Part shown: one piece after another, positions 24,786 through 34,717 of the stretch
Layout: the number at the start of each line of letters is the position of its first letter
How positions within the stretch are numbered: position 1 is the first letter of the stretch
Source: Thioflexithrix psekupsensis
Lineage (GTDB): Bacteria > Pseudomonadota > Gammaproteobacteria > Beggiatoales > Beggiatoaceae
Reading direction: 5' to 3'
NCBI RefSeq assembly: GCF_002149925.1
Contig: NZ_MSLT01000001.1
Location: 1 to 64,000 of the forward strand
Length of the DNA stretch: 64,000 nt
Notes under the pieces: model-generated
Database searches by the model: none
Told to the model about the DNA's origin: nothing
The model's input: only the letters and a program-made list of their open reading frames with translations
Translations under genes and position numbers: made by a program

Positions 24786-26684
24786 TTATGGTAATGTTTT
24801 CAAACTCGTTAGGTCAATTTGAAAACGAATGGGGTCAGAAGAAACAGCCACCAATTCCAGTTGATAATGTACCCCAGAAAAATGCAAATTGGGAATGCTT
24901 AAACGTCCTGTATTCCCATCAAAAGTGCTGCTTGATGCGCTGCTTTGTTCAACAAGCCCAAAACTATCCTGTGGTAATTCAAAAATGAGCGCGGTTGGAT
25001 CGACTAAATTCATCGTTGCCCAAATTTTAAATGGACTGTCGCTGATAGTCACTAAAGGCAGGTGCAATTGAAAAGTTTCGCTGTCTAACTGAGCCATATT
25101 TGGCGACGTTGCTCCAGCTTGTTTAGCCGCGACGTTCAATAACACATGTAAAACCCCACTGGAAGATGTCCCAAAACCACTGCGAGGCGCACCCAAAAGC
25201 AAGTCAGCTTTACCATCTCCATCCACATCGCTGATCGCTAAACCAGTCCCCATTTCACCACAACATAGAGATTTAGGTGGTTCAGGCGTGTAAATGGCTA
25301 AATCGGCATCCATATCTAAGTCATACATATTTTTTAGGGCATTGCTGCCATAGACAACATGTACCCAGCCATTTTTACCACTGCCGTTAAAGGCATTGGG
25401 AGAACTGATCGTTAGGTCTGATATTCCGTCGTGGTTTACGTCCTGAGCTGACAAGGTGTAACCGGTGTAAAAACCGATTTTACCTTTTTCCCCACTGAGT
25501 TTTAGTGTGACATCAGCATCTAAGAATAAATCCAGCGACTGGCCACGGTTCACCACGTTTTTAAGTACCAATACCCGCCCAATGCCCGTTGTACTCATTT
25601 GTCCCAAGCCAGACAGCGGCGCACCAATTATCAAATCCATTTGCCCGTTTCCGTCCAAGTCCCCAGCCGCAAGACTGCCTCCTACTTGGTCTCGGTTCAA
25701 GCCACCCGAAATTTTGATGTCGGCATTATCCAAATCAATAGCCCCTGACAGGCCAGTTTTTCCGTAAACCACATAAACTTGTCCTGCTTTTTCGAGACTG
25801 CCTACACTGGCTTCGGGGAGTCCGATGGCGATGTCACCAATGCCATCCCCATTCAGATCGGAAACCAATAAGCCACTTGTCATTCCACCAGACCCCGTCG
25901 CTCCCACCAAACCAACGTGATAAAAATCATCGTATCCCGGCACCCGCAAAGTCGCACCCGCAGCCACACTCAAATCCACCGCTTTATCCCATTTTTGCCC
26001 TGCTTTTCCAAATAATACATGAGCTTGGTTATTGATGTCATCAAGAATTAACAAATCATCTACTCGATCTCCGTTGACATCGCCAGTCGCCAGATTAAGC
26101 ACATCTAGGGAATCTTGGGCGTTGGGTACGTTATTCGCGTGCGTGTGAGTGATAACGACATCGGCATGGGTAGGCATTTCCATTTTAGCGGAAAAGTTAG
26201 TTTTTCCGTATACAACATACAAGCGAGGTCCTTCATCACTTTTACCTTTTTTAGGCGCGTACATCACCAAATCACTCAAACCATCTTGGTCAAAATCGCC
26301 CGCTGCCAAACGAGTCCCTATTTTTTCTCCCTGAATAATGCCTGAAATCAGAAAGTTTTCTTTTCCATGCTCTGGGTCAACAGGGGAAACCAATTCTTTT
26401 AGAGAATTCCCCCCAAAGAACACGGCCACACGTCCCGTTTGAGAAATACCACGAAGCGAAGTTTCCGATGGAGAAGCCACTGCAATATCAGCGATCTTGT
26501 CCCCGTTGAAATCAGCCGTGGTCAATCCGCTAGAAAAATCAACGATTAAGGTATTGGCGGGTGATTTTCCTGTCAAAAACAAATCAACCACTCCTTGGTC
26601 TTGCACATTTAATTCAGTGATAGCCCACGTGTGATGTGTTGCCAACAAACCCGCAAGTAATATACCTACATGATAATGACGCAT
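24786..26684 (-). CDS. Exported FG-GAP (integrin-alpha-like) repeat protein
   Basis: This 632-residue protein has a signal peptide (GILLAGLLATHHTWA) and seven or so FG-GAP/VCBS-type repeats that should form a beta-propeller. The repeats carry calcium-loop forms such as DFNGDKIADIAV, DFDQDGLSDLV, DVNGDRVDDLL, DLNGDGIGDIAIG, DLDGNGQMDLIIG, DVNHDGISDL and DVDGDGKADLLLG. The usual closing phrase is QVYVVYGK. The C-terminal 110 residues lack repeats. Likely a secreted or surface adhesion/binding protein; ligand unknown. It appears to be a single-gene unit with a terminator-like hairpin downstream. Confidence 0.9.
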   Translation of the reverse strand: MRHYHVGILLAGLLATHHTWAITELNVQDQGVVDLFLTGKSPANTLIVDFSSGLTTADFNGDKIADIAVASPSETSLRGISQTGRVAVFFGGNSLKELVSPVDPEHGKENFLISGIIQGEKIGTRLAAGDFDQDGLSDLVMYAPKKGKSDEGPRLYVVYGKTNFSAKMEMPTHADVVITHTHANNVPNAQDSLDVLNLATGDVNGDRVDDLLILDDINNQAHVLFGKAGQKWDKAVDLSVAAGATLRVPGYDDFYHVGLVGATGSGGMTSGLLVSDLNGDGIGDIAIGLPEASVGSLEKAGQVYVVYGKTGLSGAIDLDNADIKISGGLNRDQVGGSLAAGDLDGNGQMDLIIGAPLSGLGQMSTTGIGRVLVLKNVVNRGQSLDLFLDADVTLKLSGEKGKIGFYTGYTLSAQDVNHDGISDLTISSPNAFNGSGKNGWVHVVYGSNALKNMYDLDMDADLAIYTPEPPKSLCCGEMGTGLAISDVDGDGKADLLLGAPRSGFGTSSSGVLHVLLNVAAKQAGATSPNMAQLDSETFQLHLPLVTISDSPFKIWATMNLVDPTALIFELPQDSFGLVEQSSASSSTFDGNTGRLSIPNLHFSGVHYQLELVAVSSDPIRFQIDLTSLKTLP

Positions 26685-26885
26685 AGTTTTAAAACCTTTT
26701 AGCTAGAGCGGTCATAAAAATAGGACACAAACTTAATTTAAAGTCTGCTCAACGACATTCTTTAGCATATTTATTGTTACTTGTCGAGTGGATTTATTTC
26801 TATCAAAATTTTTAGCCGATTTATAAAATATCTTTTATAAATCAAAATAAAATAAAAGCATTATCTAATTAATAAATGAAGCCAT
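26685..26885. other. AT-rich non-coding gap (promoter region of the FG-GAP gene)
   Basis: About 200 bases without a credible gene lie before the minus-strand FG-GAP gene. The stretch is very AT-rich and has a short palindrome (TTTATAAAATATCTTTTATAAA is split across 26820-26841). It probably holds the promoter; no single -35/-10 pair stands out. Confidence 0.4.
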
Positions 26886-27058
26886 TGATAAAACTTTTCT
26901 GTCAGAATCAGAATTTACAGAATTTCAGGATTTTCAGAATTAAAGAATAAAAAAATCTGCTGAAAATAAACAACTGGCAAGAATCAATTTTGAAAATTCT
27001 TGTGTCTGTAAATTCTGATTCTGACAAAATAAGGGCTTGATAAATCACATCATTTTGC
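26886..27058 (+). mobile_element. MITE-like element, copy E
   Basis: The core runs from TGTCAG at 26900 to CTGACA at 27026. Left arm ATTGATAAAACTTTTC and right arm GATAAATCACATCATTTTGC match copy A arms (ATTCATAAAATTTTTC, ATAAATCACATCATCTTGC). It lies just after the stop of the minus-strand exported protein gene. With copy A it defines the element at about 170-185 bases. Confidence 0.78.
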
Positions 27059-27074
27059 TATATCCGATTCATCC

Positions 27075-27920
27075 TCACTCCAACACTGGCGGTGCATTAC
27101 GTTCATCGTAAATCGCCGCGGGAATCAGCCATAAATTGCCATTTCCTGTCGTCCCGTCGTTGCTGCTGTAACTGTCGCGGGGCGTGCCGACGATGCCTTT
27201 TATCTCATTGTTTTCAATCGTGAAACGGTACTCAGTGGCACTGCCCCAACTGGCCGAAGAATGACGAAATTCTAAGCCACGCACCCGTTTTAACCGCACT
27301 TGGTGACGAATCGCAATGATCGGCGGAATCACTTCCAATTTGGCTTCACTGGGGTCTTTTTCTTTCTCAATTAAATCTGCAATGGCTTTTGCATTGGCTT
27401 CCTCAATACGCGCCACATTTTCCAAATAAGCAACTTGACTTAACCATTCTTCTTCATCTTTTTGGTTTTTAATCAAATACTCACTGAAAATAGTCCCGCC
27501 TAAATGCGCTCGCAAATAATTGTCTCGATTGGGCGATCCCGTGTCATGAATCACTTCTGCACCGACAAAACCTTTATTCACACTTAAAAAGTTTAAACTC
27601 GTTATATAAAAGTTACCCACTGTTTTATATTCGCCTTTCCACAAAGTATTTTGTAATTGGGCTTGTAATAAATCGCCAGTTAGCACTTGAGGCTGCGATT
27701 CTAAAATTAAAAATTGACCCGAAACCCGATCAAATCCTAATTTTAAGGTAGTGGTAAAAGGAAATGGATTTAAATTCGGCCAATGTTCAACATTGCCTAA
27801 CAGTAATTCTTCGGGAGTGGACTGTATAATATATGCCCTCGAAAAATTAACTTCAGCAGCCATACTCACGCCGCTATAGCAAGACAGCGCAATAAGAAAA
27901 GTCAATAATTTCTTTTTCAT
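27075..27920 (-). CDS. Exported protein of unknown function, coupled to gcvPA
   Basis: This 281-residue protein has a clear signal peptide ([22 protein letters not shown]). I do not recognise the family. It contains a Glu/Ala-rich helical stretch ([24 protein letters not shown] is near residues 168-191), and a later beta-rich part ([31 protein letters not shown]). Its ATG overlaps the gcvPA stop as ATGA, so it is translated from the glycine-cleavage transcript, in the position often taken by gcvPB. A MITE-like element follows its stop. Nothing in the sequence suggests a glycine-cleavage enzyme. Confidence 0.75.
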   Translation of the reverse strand: MKKKLLTFLIALSCYSGVSMAAEVNFSRAYIIQSTPEELLLGNVEHWPNLNPFPFTTTLKLGFDRVSGQFLILESQPQVLTGDLLQAQLQNTLWKGEYKTVGNFYITSLNFLSVNKGFVGAEVIHDTGSPNRDNYLRAHLGGTIFSEYLIKNQKDEEEWLSQVAYLENVARIEEANAKAIADLIEKEKDPSEAKLEVIPPIIAIRHQVRLKRVRGLEFRHSSASWGSATEYRFTIENNEIKGIVGTPRDSYSSNDGTTGNGNLWLIPAAIYDERNAPPVLE

Positions 27921-29314
27921 AAAGGTAAACCTATGGTTGAACTTTGGGTTAATATAGAGCGTAAATTAGCCGCATAATGTTCAATATCAGCGACTGTACG
28001 CATTTCTGTGGCGCAAATTAATAAACATGGCCCCAATTCAGGATAAGTTTGGCTTAAATCATAACCACCCAAAATATGCAAATTCGCCAACGAAGTCAAA
28101 ATATCAGCCACAGATTGAGAATGCTCAATGCGCACCACCACCTCATGAAAATAAGGATGATTAAATACAGGACGAATGCCGCTAATATGGCTTAATTCTT
28201 CTAACAATAAAGACGTGTTGCGATGACAAGCGCGTGCCGTTTCCGCTAAACCCGCCGGCCCTAATAGCGATAAATAAATACTGGCCGCTGTCACCATTAA
28301 GCCTTGATTCGTGCAAATATTAGACGTGGCTTTAGCGCGGCGAATATGCTGTTCACGGGCTTGTAACGTTAAGGTATATCCTGTATTTCCATCTAAATCG
28401 ACCGTGCGCCCGACAATTCGCCCGGGCATTTGTCGCACATGTGCCTTTTTACACGACATAAAACCAAAACAAGGCCCCCCACCCGACATGGGAATACCCA
28501 ACGGTTGCCCCTCGCCACAAACCATATCCGCACCCGATTCGCCCCACTCGCCCGGCGGCTTCAACACCGCTAAACTGAGCGGATTCACCAGCGCAATCAC
28601 CAACAAATCCCGTTGCTGCGCCCAACGCGCCAAATCATCCACCCATTCCAATTGACCAAAAAAATTAGGTTGCGGAATAATTAAAGCCGCCACCCCATCT
28701 GTCGTGCTTGGCAATTGAGTTAAATCCGTCACACCCGATGTTGCGTCATAATTCAGTTCAATATACTCAATTCCTTGTGCCGCCGTTAAGCTATACAATA
28801 CGCTGCGATAAATTGGATGAACGGTTTTGGGAATTAAAATTTTTTGCGCCTTATTTTTACGCAAACGCACCGCCATCAATACCGCTTCGGCCAAAGCCGA
28901 CGCACCATCATACAACGACGCATTAGCCGCTTCCATACCGGTTAAGCCACTGATCATGCTTTGAAATTCGTATAATAATTGCAAAGTTCCCTGACTCGCT
29001 TCCGCTTGATAAGGCGTGTAAGCAGAATAAAATTCGCCGCGTGTCGTTAATTCCCACACGGCTGCGGGAATATAATGATCATAAGCTCCCGCACCAATAA
29101 AACAATAAGTTTTACCATTCTGTTCTGCGCGCTGACGCATTAACTGTGCGATTTCCATTTCTGATAAACGTGGCGTTAGCGCAGTCAATGCTTCCGAATG
29201 CAAATCACAACGTAATTCTTTAGGAATTTCTGCAAATAAATCTTCAATATTATCCACACCAATTGTAGATAACATCTGCTTTATTTCATCTGGAGTATGT
29301 GGAATATAAGACAT
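27917..29314 (-). CDS. gcvPA: Glycine dehydrogenase (decarboxylating) subunit 1
   Basis: GcvPA is the alpha subunit of the split P-protein, which decarboxylates glycine and loads the aminomethyl group on lipoyl-GcvH. The protein of about 465 residues begins [19 protein letters not shown], and has [33 protein letters not shown] and [23 protein letters not shown]. It ends without the pyridoxal-lysine part, which belongs to subunit 2. The frame opens 7 codons upstream; the ATG at 29314 gives the family N-terminus. gcvPB is absent from the window; an unrelated exported protein gene overlaps the stop. Confidence 0.95.
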   Translation of the reverse strand: MSYIPHTPDEIKQMLSTIGVDNIEDLFAEIPKELRCDLHSEALTALTPRLSEMEIAQLMRQRAEQNGKTYCFIGAGAYDHYIPAAVWELTTRGEFYSAYTPYQAEASQGTLQLLYEFQSMISGLTGMEAANASLYDGASALAEAVLMAVRLRKNKAQKILIPKTVHPIYRSVLYSLTAAQGIEYIELNYDATSGVTDLTQLPSTTDGVAALIIPQPNFFGQLEWVDDLARWAQQRDLLVIALVNPLSLAVLKPPGEWGESGADMVCGEGQPLGIPMSGGGPCFGFMSCKKAHVRQMPGRIVGRTVDLDGNTGYTLTLQAREQHIRRAKATSNICTNQGLMVTAASIYLSLLGPAGLAETARACHRNTSLLLEELSHISGIRPVFNHPYFHEVVVRIEHSQSVADILTSLANLHILGGYDLSQTYPELGPCLLICATEMRTVADIEHYAANLRSILTQSSTIGLPL

Positions 29315-29404
29315 GAAAAATAAACACGCTCTCATGGAGTCTAAAAAAATAAATCAATCTCCCCTATTCTTCATAAAAATAAAGAATAAGGGAGCAGCCA
29401 TGGC

Positions 29405-29797
29405 TTAATCTTCTTCAGCCAATAAAGCCTCATAATCTTCTGGGTCTAATAATTCATCTAATACGGTGGCATTTTCAGGTCTAATTTGAAATAACCACCC
29501 TTTATCATAAGGACTGCTATTCACCAATTCAGGATGATCGACCAAATCACTGTTAATAGCAATCACTTCCCCATCCAAAGGACTGTACACATCAGAAGCC
29601 GCTTTCACCGACTCTACCACAGCACAATCTTCATTCGCAAAAACTTCCTGTCCCACATCAGGCAAATCCACAAACACCAAATCGCCCAATAACGTTTGTG
29701 CATGATCAGTAATGCCGACAGTGACACTTCCATCGTCTTCTAATCGCACCCACTCATGAGAACGGGTATATTTTAATGTATTGGGAATTTCGCTCAT
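29405..29797 (-). CDS. gcvH: Glycine cleavage system H protein
   Basis: GcvH is the lipoylated shuttle protein of the glycine cleavage system. The 130 residues match the family length. Lipoyl attachment is the lysine in [19 protein letters not shown] (about residue 65). Also seen are the opening [21 protein letters not shown] and the C-terminal [10 protein letters not shown]. It sits between gcvT upstream and gcvPA downstream on the minus strand, the order gcvT-gcvH-gcvPA. Confidence 0.97.
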   Translation of the reverse strand: MSEIPNTLKYTRSHEWVRLEDDGSVTVGITDHAQTLLGDLVFVDLPDVGQEVFANEDCAVVESVKAASDVYSPLDGEVIAINSDLVDHPELVNSSPYDKGWLFQIRPENATVLDELLDPEDYEALLAEED

Positions 29798-29864
29798 AAA
29801 CGATGCCTCTTTATTAAGTCTTGGGTTGAAGAAAAACGAATTGAATGAATCAATAAACGTGCGA

Positions 29865-30962
29865 TTAATTGTCTATTTGAACACAAATTTTGCCCTGTTT
29901 CACAAATGGATATTTAACCACTTGTGCCGCTAATTGCCGATTGCGAATAGTGACGGTAATGCCTTCATAATTACCCTGTGGTAAACGCGCAAAACCAATC
30001 GAACGATTTAGAATAGGTGAAAATGTACCGCTAGTGACAACACCTTCGCGCCCATCCAATAAAGTCACCGGTTGATGCGCCCGCAAAACTCCCTTACCGC
30101 GTAACACTAAGCCGATTAAAATGGGATGATTGCCGTGTGTTTGCTGCTGAATTAAAGTATCACGCCCGATAAAATCCCGCGCCATCGGTTCAAAAGCCAC
30201 CGTCCACGCCAAACCTGAAGCCAAAGGAGTCACCGTTTCATCCATATCCGCACCGTAGAGACTCAAGCCAGCCTCAATACGCAAAGTATCCCGTGCGCCC
30301 AATCCCGCGGGCGACACCCCCGCAGTCAGCAGATGTTGCCAACAGTCTGCGGCTTCCGTTGCGGGCAGAAGAATTTCAAAACCGTCTTCTCCCGTATAAC
30401 CTGTACGCGAAACAAACCAGTGTTCATTCCAACACGCCGAAAAAGAAGGTAAGGCCATCGCCGCTTGGCGCAATCCCGCTGGCAAAGCCGATTGTGCCAA
30501 TTGCCGCGCTTTTGGCCCTTGCACCGCCAACATGGCTAAATCGGAACGCACATTAACATTGACATTAAAACTCTCCGCATGTTGACGAATCCATGCCACA
30601 TCTCGTTGTCGCGTCGCGGCATTGGTCACAAGGCGATATTGTTCTGGCGTTTGATAATAGGCGATTAAATCATCAATCACCCCACCTTGATCGTTCAACA
30701 TACAACTGTATAAGGCTTTACCGGGCGTTTGCAATTTATCAATATTATTCGCTAACAAATAACGAAGAAAAGCAGGCACTTGCTTACCTGTTAAATCAAT
30801 AATGGTCATGTGCGAAACATCGAACACACCGGCATTGGCTCTCACGACACGGTGTTCTTCCAACTGTGATCCGTAATGCAAAGGCATTGACCAATGGTGA
30901 AAATCGATCATTTTGGCATGGGCATTCAGATGTTGTTGGTGAAGCGGAGTTTTTTTAAACAT
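29865..30962 (-). CDS. gcvT: Glycine cleavage system aminomethyltransferase (T protein)
   Basis: GcvT releases ammonia from the aminomethyl-lipoyl group of GcvH and forms 5,10-methylene-tetrahydrofolate. About 365 residues, normal for the family. Signatures: [63 protein letters not shown] and [17 protein letters not shown]. The frame opens with a GTG at 30983, but the ATG at 30962 gives the expected N-terminus. It is the first gene of the gcv operon; I saw no glycine riboswitch in the short leader, which instead contains a half-copy of the MITE-like element. Confidence 0.96.
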   Translation of the reverse strand: MFKKTPLHQQHLNAHAKMIDFHHWSMPLHYGSQLEEHRVVRANAGVFDVSHMTIIDLTGKQVPAFLRYLLANNIDKLQTPGKALYSCMLNDQGGVIDDLIAYYQTPEQYRLVTNAATRQRDVAWIRQHAESFNVNVNVRSDLAMLAVQGPKARQLAQSALPAGLRQAAMALPSFSACWNEHWFVSRTGYTGEDGFEILLPATEAADCWQHLLTAGVSPAGLGARDTLRIEAGLSLYGADMDETVTPLASGLAWTVAFEPMARDFIGRDTLIQQQTHGNHPILIGLVLRGKGVLRAHQPVTLLDGREGVVTSGTFSPILNRSIGFARLPQGNYEGITVTIRNRQLAAQVVKYPFVKQGKICVQIDN

Positions 30963-30999
30963 GGTATTTATCGGTGAAGTCACTGTTGTTTTTTAATTA

Positions 31000-31075
31000 A
31001 AAATCAGAACGAATCAATTTTGTTAATTCTTAAATTCTGAAAATTCTGATTCTGACAAAATAAGAGTTCTATGAA
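31000..31075 (+). mobile_element. Half-copy of the MITE-like element, copy F
   Basis: Only the right part is recognisable: TTCTGATTCTGACAAAATAAG, as in copies A and E, followed by a diverged arm (CTATGAACCATATCTT). It lies between the gcvT start and the end of the ubiquinone-hydroxylase gene. Confidence 0.5.
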
Positions 31076-31102
31076 CCATATCTTCTTTGGTATAGAAAAT
31101 AA

Positions 31103-32332
31103 TTAAACCATATAACGCGCTAATTCAGGCAAATCTCCTTTTAATCCCATCGCTTGTTGCATGATTAAATTTTTAATAAACGGGCTATGATGAGTTAAAT
31201 TTAAACCCACATTACGCAACCAACGCACTGGAGAAGCCGTTTGGGCAAACACTATTTTAAAGCCATCCATTGCGCTTTGCACCAACGCATTATCACTTCG
31301 TCGCCACCGCTCATAACGACGCAATACAGCATAATCTCCCACATCTCGCTGCGCTTGACGTGCGGTTAATAACACTTCAGCCAAACACGCCACATCCAAC
31401 AAACCCAAATTAACCCCTTGTCCCGCTAAGGGATGGATGGTATGCGCCGCATCCCCTACTAAAGCCAAACGCGCCTGCACATAACGTTCAGCGTGACGGC
31501 GCGCTAAGGGAAACATGGCACGCTCGCTGTACATTTCCACTTGGCCTAAACGATGATCAAAGGCTTCAGTGAGCGTTTGTTGAAACTGAGTTAATGTTAA
31601 ATTCATCAAGGCTTGGGCTTGTGGTGTTGGGCAGCTCCAGACAATAGAGGTTTGATGCGGTTCTTTTAAGGGTAAAAAGGCTAAAATCCCTTGTTTTTCT
31701 AAAAAACGTTGTCTGGCGACGCAATCATGTGGTTTTGTGGTATGAACATTAGCCACTAAACCTTGTTGTGCATAATCAAACAGATGGTAAGGAATACCTG
31801 CTAAAGTGCGAATGGGAGAATTAGCCCCTTCCGCGGCCACTAATAAACGCGCTGTTAAACGCATTCCCGTGACCAATTTCACCGTAATCACTTGATCATC
31901 CACAGAAAAACCAGTGACGGCATCGGGTTGAAAACGCACTAAATCTTCTGTCGCGGCAAAAGTGGCTAAACGTTGATTTAACGCCGCTAAAATCACATTT
32001 TGTTCAACAATATAACCCAACGTGGGTTCTGTAATCGATTTACTGTCAAAAAAAATCTGTCCTTGTCCCGTGTTGTCCCACACTTCCATCGCCCGAAAAG
32101 GACTCACACGTATTTCTTCCATATCATCCCACACGCCTAAATTGCGAAAAATACGTTCAGAAGCGCGTGTCAGTGCAAAAACACGTAAATCTAAAATTTT
32201 TGGATGAATTATCTCAGCGGGGCGCGTTTCAATCAAGCCCACACGCAATCCCGCCGACAGCAAAGCACACGCCAAAGTGCTACCAACGACTCCGCTGCCT
32301 GCGATTAATACTTCATAATCTGGAGTTTGCAT
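31103..32332 (-). CDS. UbiH/UbiF/VisC/COQ6-family FAD-dependent hydroxylase
   Basis: This 409-residue flavoprotein monooxygenase most likely hydroxylates the ring of a ubiquinone precursor. The N-terminal dinucleotide motif is VLIAGSGVVGSTLACALLSAGL. The family segment DLRVFALTRASERIF follows, then LLVAAEGANSPIR, and the second FAD motif ALVGDAAHTIHPLAGQGVNLGLLDV. Length matches UbiH/UbiI. Which ring position it uses cannot be told by eye. The start is the ATG at 32332; a GTG one codon earlier is in frame. It lies between an RND adaptor gene and the gcv operon, all on the minus strand. Confidence 0.92.
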   Translation of the reverse strand: MQTPDYEVLIAGSGVVGSTLACALLSAGLRVGLIETRPAEIIHPKILDLRVFALTRASERIFRNLGVWDDMEEIRVSPFRAMEVWDNTGQGQIFFDSKSITEPTLGYIVEQNVILAALNQRLATFAATEDLVRFQPDAVTGFSVDDQVITVKLVTGMRLTARLLVAAEGANSPIRTLAGIPYHLFDYAQQGLVANVHTTKPHDCVARQRFLEKQGILAFLPLKEPHQTSIVWSCPTPQAQALMNLTLTQFQQTLTEAFDHRLGQVEMYSERAMFPLARRHAERYVQARLALVGDAAHTIHPLAGQGVNLGLLDVACLAEVLLTARQAQRDVGDYAVLRRYERWRRSDNALVQSAMDGFKIVFAQTASPVRWLRNVGLNLTHHSPFIKNLIMQQAMGLKGDLPELARYMV

Positions 32333-32360
32333 CACATGTTCCTATTGCCAAGATTTACTT

Positions 32361-33614
32361 TTATTCAATGCGTGTTTGCACTCTCAAGCCATTGATAGCG
32401 TTGGGTAATTGAGTCACGATCACTTGATCGCCTGCGTGTAATTCTTCACTGCGCACCAACACCCCGACACTGCGTCCATCGGGCATACTTTGCTCTCCGA
32501 TAATATTGACAGCCACACTTTGCATTCGACCATCAACCCATTTATATAAGCGATTTGTGCCATAAATAGCCGAAAAAGGCAATAAACTCACATTATCTTC
32601 TGCGGGCAGGCGTAAAATGGGCGTTAAGAACTGTCCTAAACGCAATAATTCTGCCTGACTGGTGACGGTGAACAGAGCATCAATGCCGCCCGTTTTTGCT
32701 TGAATTTCTCCGGCCACCCGTGCCAATTGTAAATTGACTTCATGCCCCTGCCAATCGGCTTTAGCGGTTAAAAGCTGATTTTTTTGCATTTGTTCTAACA
32801 CAATGCCTTGATAACGCGCAGGAATCTGTGAGCGAACTTCTAAAGTTTTCGGATCATATAAAGTCACAGCCACATCGCCCACGCGCACCCGATCCCCTGA
32901 GGAAACAGACACCTGCGCCAAGCGGGCATCAAAGGGCGCACGCAATACAGTACGTTCCACTTCCAAGCGGGCTTGACTGGCTTGGGCTTGGGCTTTTTTT
33001 AAATTAGCCTGTAATTGGGCTAAACGCGCAGGATGGCTGCGAATTTCACGTTTACGCTGTAATAAACTTAACTGTTGCTGTGCCAATGCTTTATTGGCAT
33101 CGTCCACAGCGGATTGAGAAGAGGCTTGTTTTTGTTCTAATTGCCGCACTCGTTTCACGTGATTTTCTGCTAAATTCAACAAAATTTCATCTTGCTTTAG
33201 AGCGGCTATATTGGTGTCGTGTTGAATTTTTTCATTATCAATTTGCGCCGTTAATTGCTGCACTTCTGCTTCACGTTGTTCCAACAGTAATCTAGCCTCA
33301 TTATCATCTAATTTCAGCAATAAATCGCCTTTTTTTACGCTATCTCCTGCCAAATAAACCACTTGAGTCACCGTCAGCGCGCTATTTTGAGAAAATGGTG
33401 GAATACGCAAGGTAGTGGCCTGCGGTGACTCCACTCTTCCGTATAACATTACTTGGGGATGTTGTGCTTGGGGTTGAACGGTGACGACATCAACTGTCCA
33501 CACTTGTTCTTTTGCTTCAATGGGTTGCGCGGGGGGGCGGGTTTTAATCAACCACACCAGACCCAAACCACCCACTGCTAAAATCAAAAACGGAAGCCAT
33601 ACTTTAAAACGCAT
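32361..33614 (-). CDS. RND efflux periplasmic adaptor (HlyD/MFP family)
   Basis: This 417-residue membrane-fusion protein bridges an RND pump to an outer-membrane channel. It starts with one membrane anchor (FLILAVGGLGLVWLI). Lipoyl half-motifs flank a long coiled-coil hairpin (VVYLAGDSVKKGDLLLKLDDNEARLLLEQREAE and later LRAPFDARLAQVSVSSGDRV). A beta-barrel domain follows, with AVRVAGE-like and LPFSAIYGTNRLYKWVDG segments. The RND pump gene would be expected downstream, but the next gene is a UbiH-family hydroxylase, so the adaptor stands alone here. Confidence 0.9.
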   Translation of the reverse strand: MRFKVWLPFLILAVGGLGLVWLIKTRPPAQPIEAKEQVWTVDVVTVQPQAQHPQVMLYGRVESPQATTLRIPPFSQNSALTVTQVVYLAGDSVKKGDLLLKLDDNEARLLLEQREAEVQQLTAQIDNEKIQHDTNIAALKQDEILLNLAENHVKRVRQLEQKQASSQSAVDDANKALAQQQLSLLQRKREIRSHPARLAQLQANLKKAQAQASQARLEVERTVLRAPFDARLAQVSVSSGDRVRVGDVAVTLYDPKTLEVRSQIPARYQGIVLEQMQKNQLLTAKADWQGHEVNLQLARVAGEIQAKTGGIDALFTVTSQAELLRLGQFLTPILRLPAEDNVSLLPFSAIYGTNRLYKWVDGRMQSVAVNIIGEQSMPDGRSVGVLVRSEELHAGDQVIVTQLPNAINGLRVQTRIE

Positions 33615-33837
33615 GATACAAAAAAATCCTGATAAAATAAGCAGTTATTTATATCTGTGGTGAATGCTGAATGTTCTACCCCTTGCAAAAGCAAGAACGC
33701 TAGAAAAAGCAATATTCTCAACTTGACAATTATACGCAATTGAATCGTCTATCACTGAAAATAATGTAAAAAAACACCGAGAAATAACGCAGTAAGCCTA
33801 TATTCGGTGTACATTATTGTACTCACTAGGAAGCATC

Positions 33838-34689
33838 ATGACCGCAGAGGAAGCCAAACAATACGTTTTTAATTATTGGCGTTATTTACATGAAATCGCA
33901 CGCAAGCGTTTTTTTAACGATCCGCAATTGGCTGAACAAGCCATTGATTATCTTTTGGAGAAATTACAACGCAATGATTGGCAAAAAATTCGAGAATATC
34001 GTGGCGAAGGTTTTACCGCTTTTATTACTGTGGTAGCGAATCGTTTATTTACCGATTTTTCTCGCAAAATTGGCGATACTCCTTACATTCCCACATGGAT
34101 TCAACAACAAGGGCAATTATGGAAAGAAGGCTTTTTATTATTACATAAAGGATTAACGCGCCAAGAAGCCATTGAGCAATTATGGAATATGTCTCAATCA
34201 TTAGGCTATGAAAAAGCGGCAATTATTCATGTGATTGAAACTATTTTACATCAAGAAACATTACCTGCGCGTTACACTGCGGTTTCTTGGGAAACAGAAC
34301 AGATTGAAAATGTCGCTGCCACACAATTGTCTCCCGATGAGGAATTGAGTGAATTAGAAAATGATCGCCGCTTGGAATTGATATTTTTACTGTTGGAATT
34401 TTTACAAAATCCCGCTGATAATGCTCAAATTCAAGCCGAGAAATTTTCAGCTTATCCTAAGTTAATACAAGGACTTAATCAGCTAAAACAGCAAATTACT
34501 TTAAACAACGAAGATTATTTACTATTAAGTCTGATTTATCGAGAAGGATTGTCTGTCAGTGAAGCGGGACGACGCTTACAACTCAATGCCAATCAAGTGG
34601 CAGGGCGACATCGACGTTTATTAACCCGTTTAGAACAGGCTTTTATTGATGTGGGTTTAGCGGAAGAATTGCGTTTATTAATCCAATAA
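33838..34689 (+). CDS. Sigma-70-like (ECF-type) RNA polymerase sigma factor
   Basis: This 283-residue protein has the two-part layout of an extracytoplasmic-function sigma factor. Region 2 lies near residues 15-75 (AEQAIDYLLEKL, EYRGEGFTAFITVVANRLFTDFSRK). Region 4 is at the C-terminus (LLLSLIYREGLSVSEAGRRL, ANQVAGRHRRLLTRL). The linker is longer than usual. The ATG at 33838 has AGGAAG four bases ahead; an upstream TTG is less likely. The gene heads a three-gene unit with a zinc-finger anti-sigma-like membrane protein and an M48 protease. Its target promoters are not known. Confidence 0.85.
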   Translation: MTAEEAKQYVFNYWRYLHEIARKRFFNDPQLAEQAIDYLLEKLQRNDWQKIREYRGEGFTAFITVVANRLFTDFSRKIGDTPYIPTWIQQQGQLWKEGFLLLHKGLTRQEAIEQLWNMSQSLGYEKAAIIHVIETILHQETLPARYTAVSWETEQIENVAATQLSPDEELSELENDRRLELIFLLLEFLQNPADNAQIQAEKFSAYPKLIQGLNQLKQQITLNNEDYLLLSLIYREGLSVSEAGRRLQLNANQVAGRHRRLLTRLEQAFIDVGLAEELRLLIQ

Positions 34690-34717
34690 TCTCACTTTTT
34701 AATTATGGAGTAAAAAA

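Noticed and set aside
30963-31102. Glycine riboswitch ahead of gcvT
   Set aside because: The gap holds mainly a half-copy of the MITE-like element; no riboswitch-like tandem structure could be seen.
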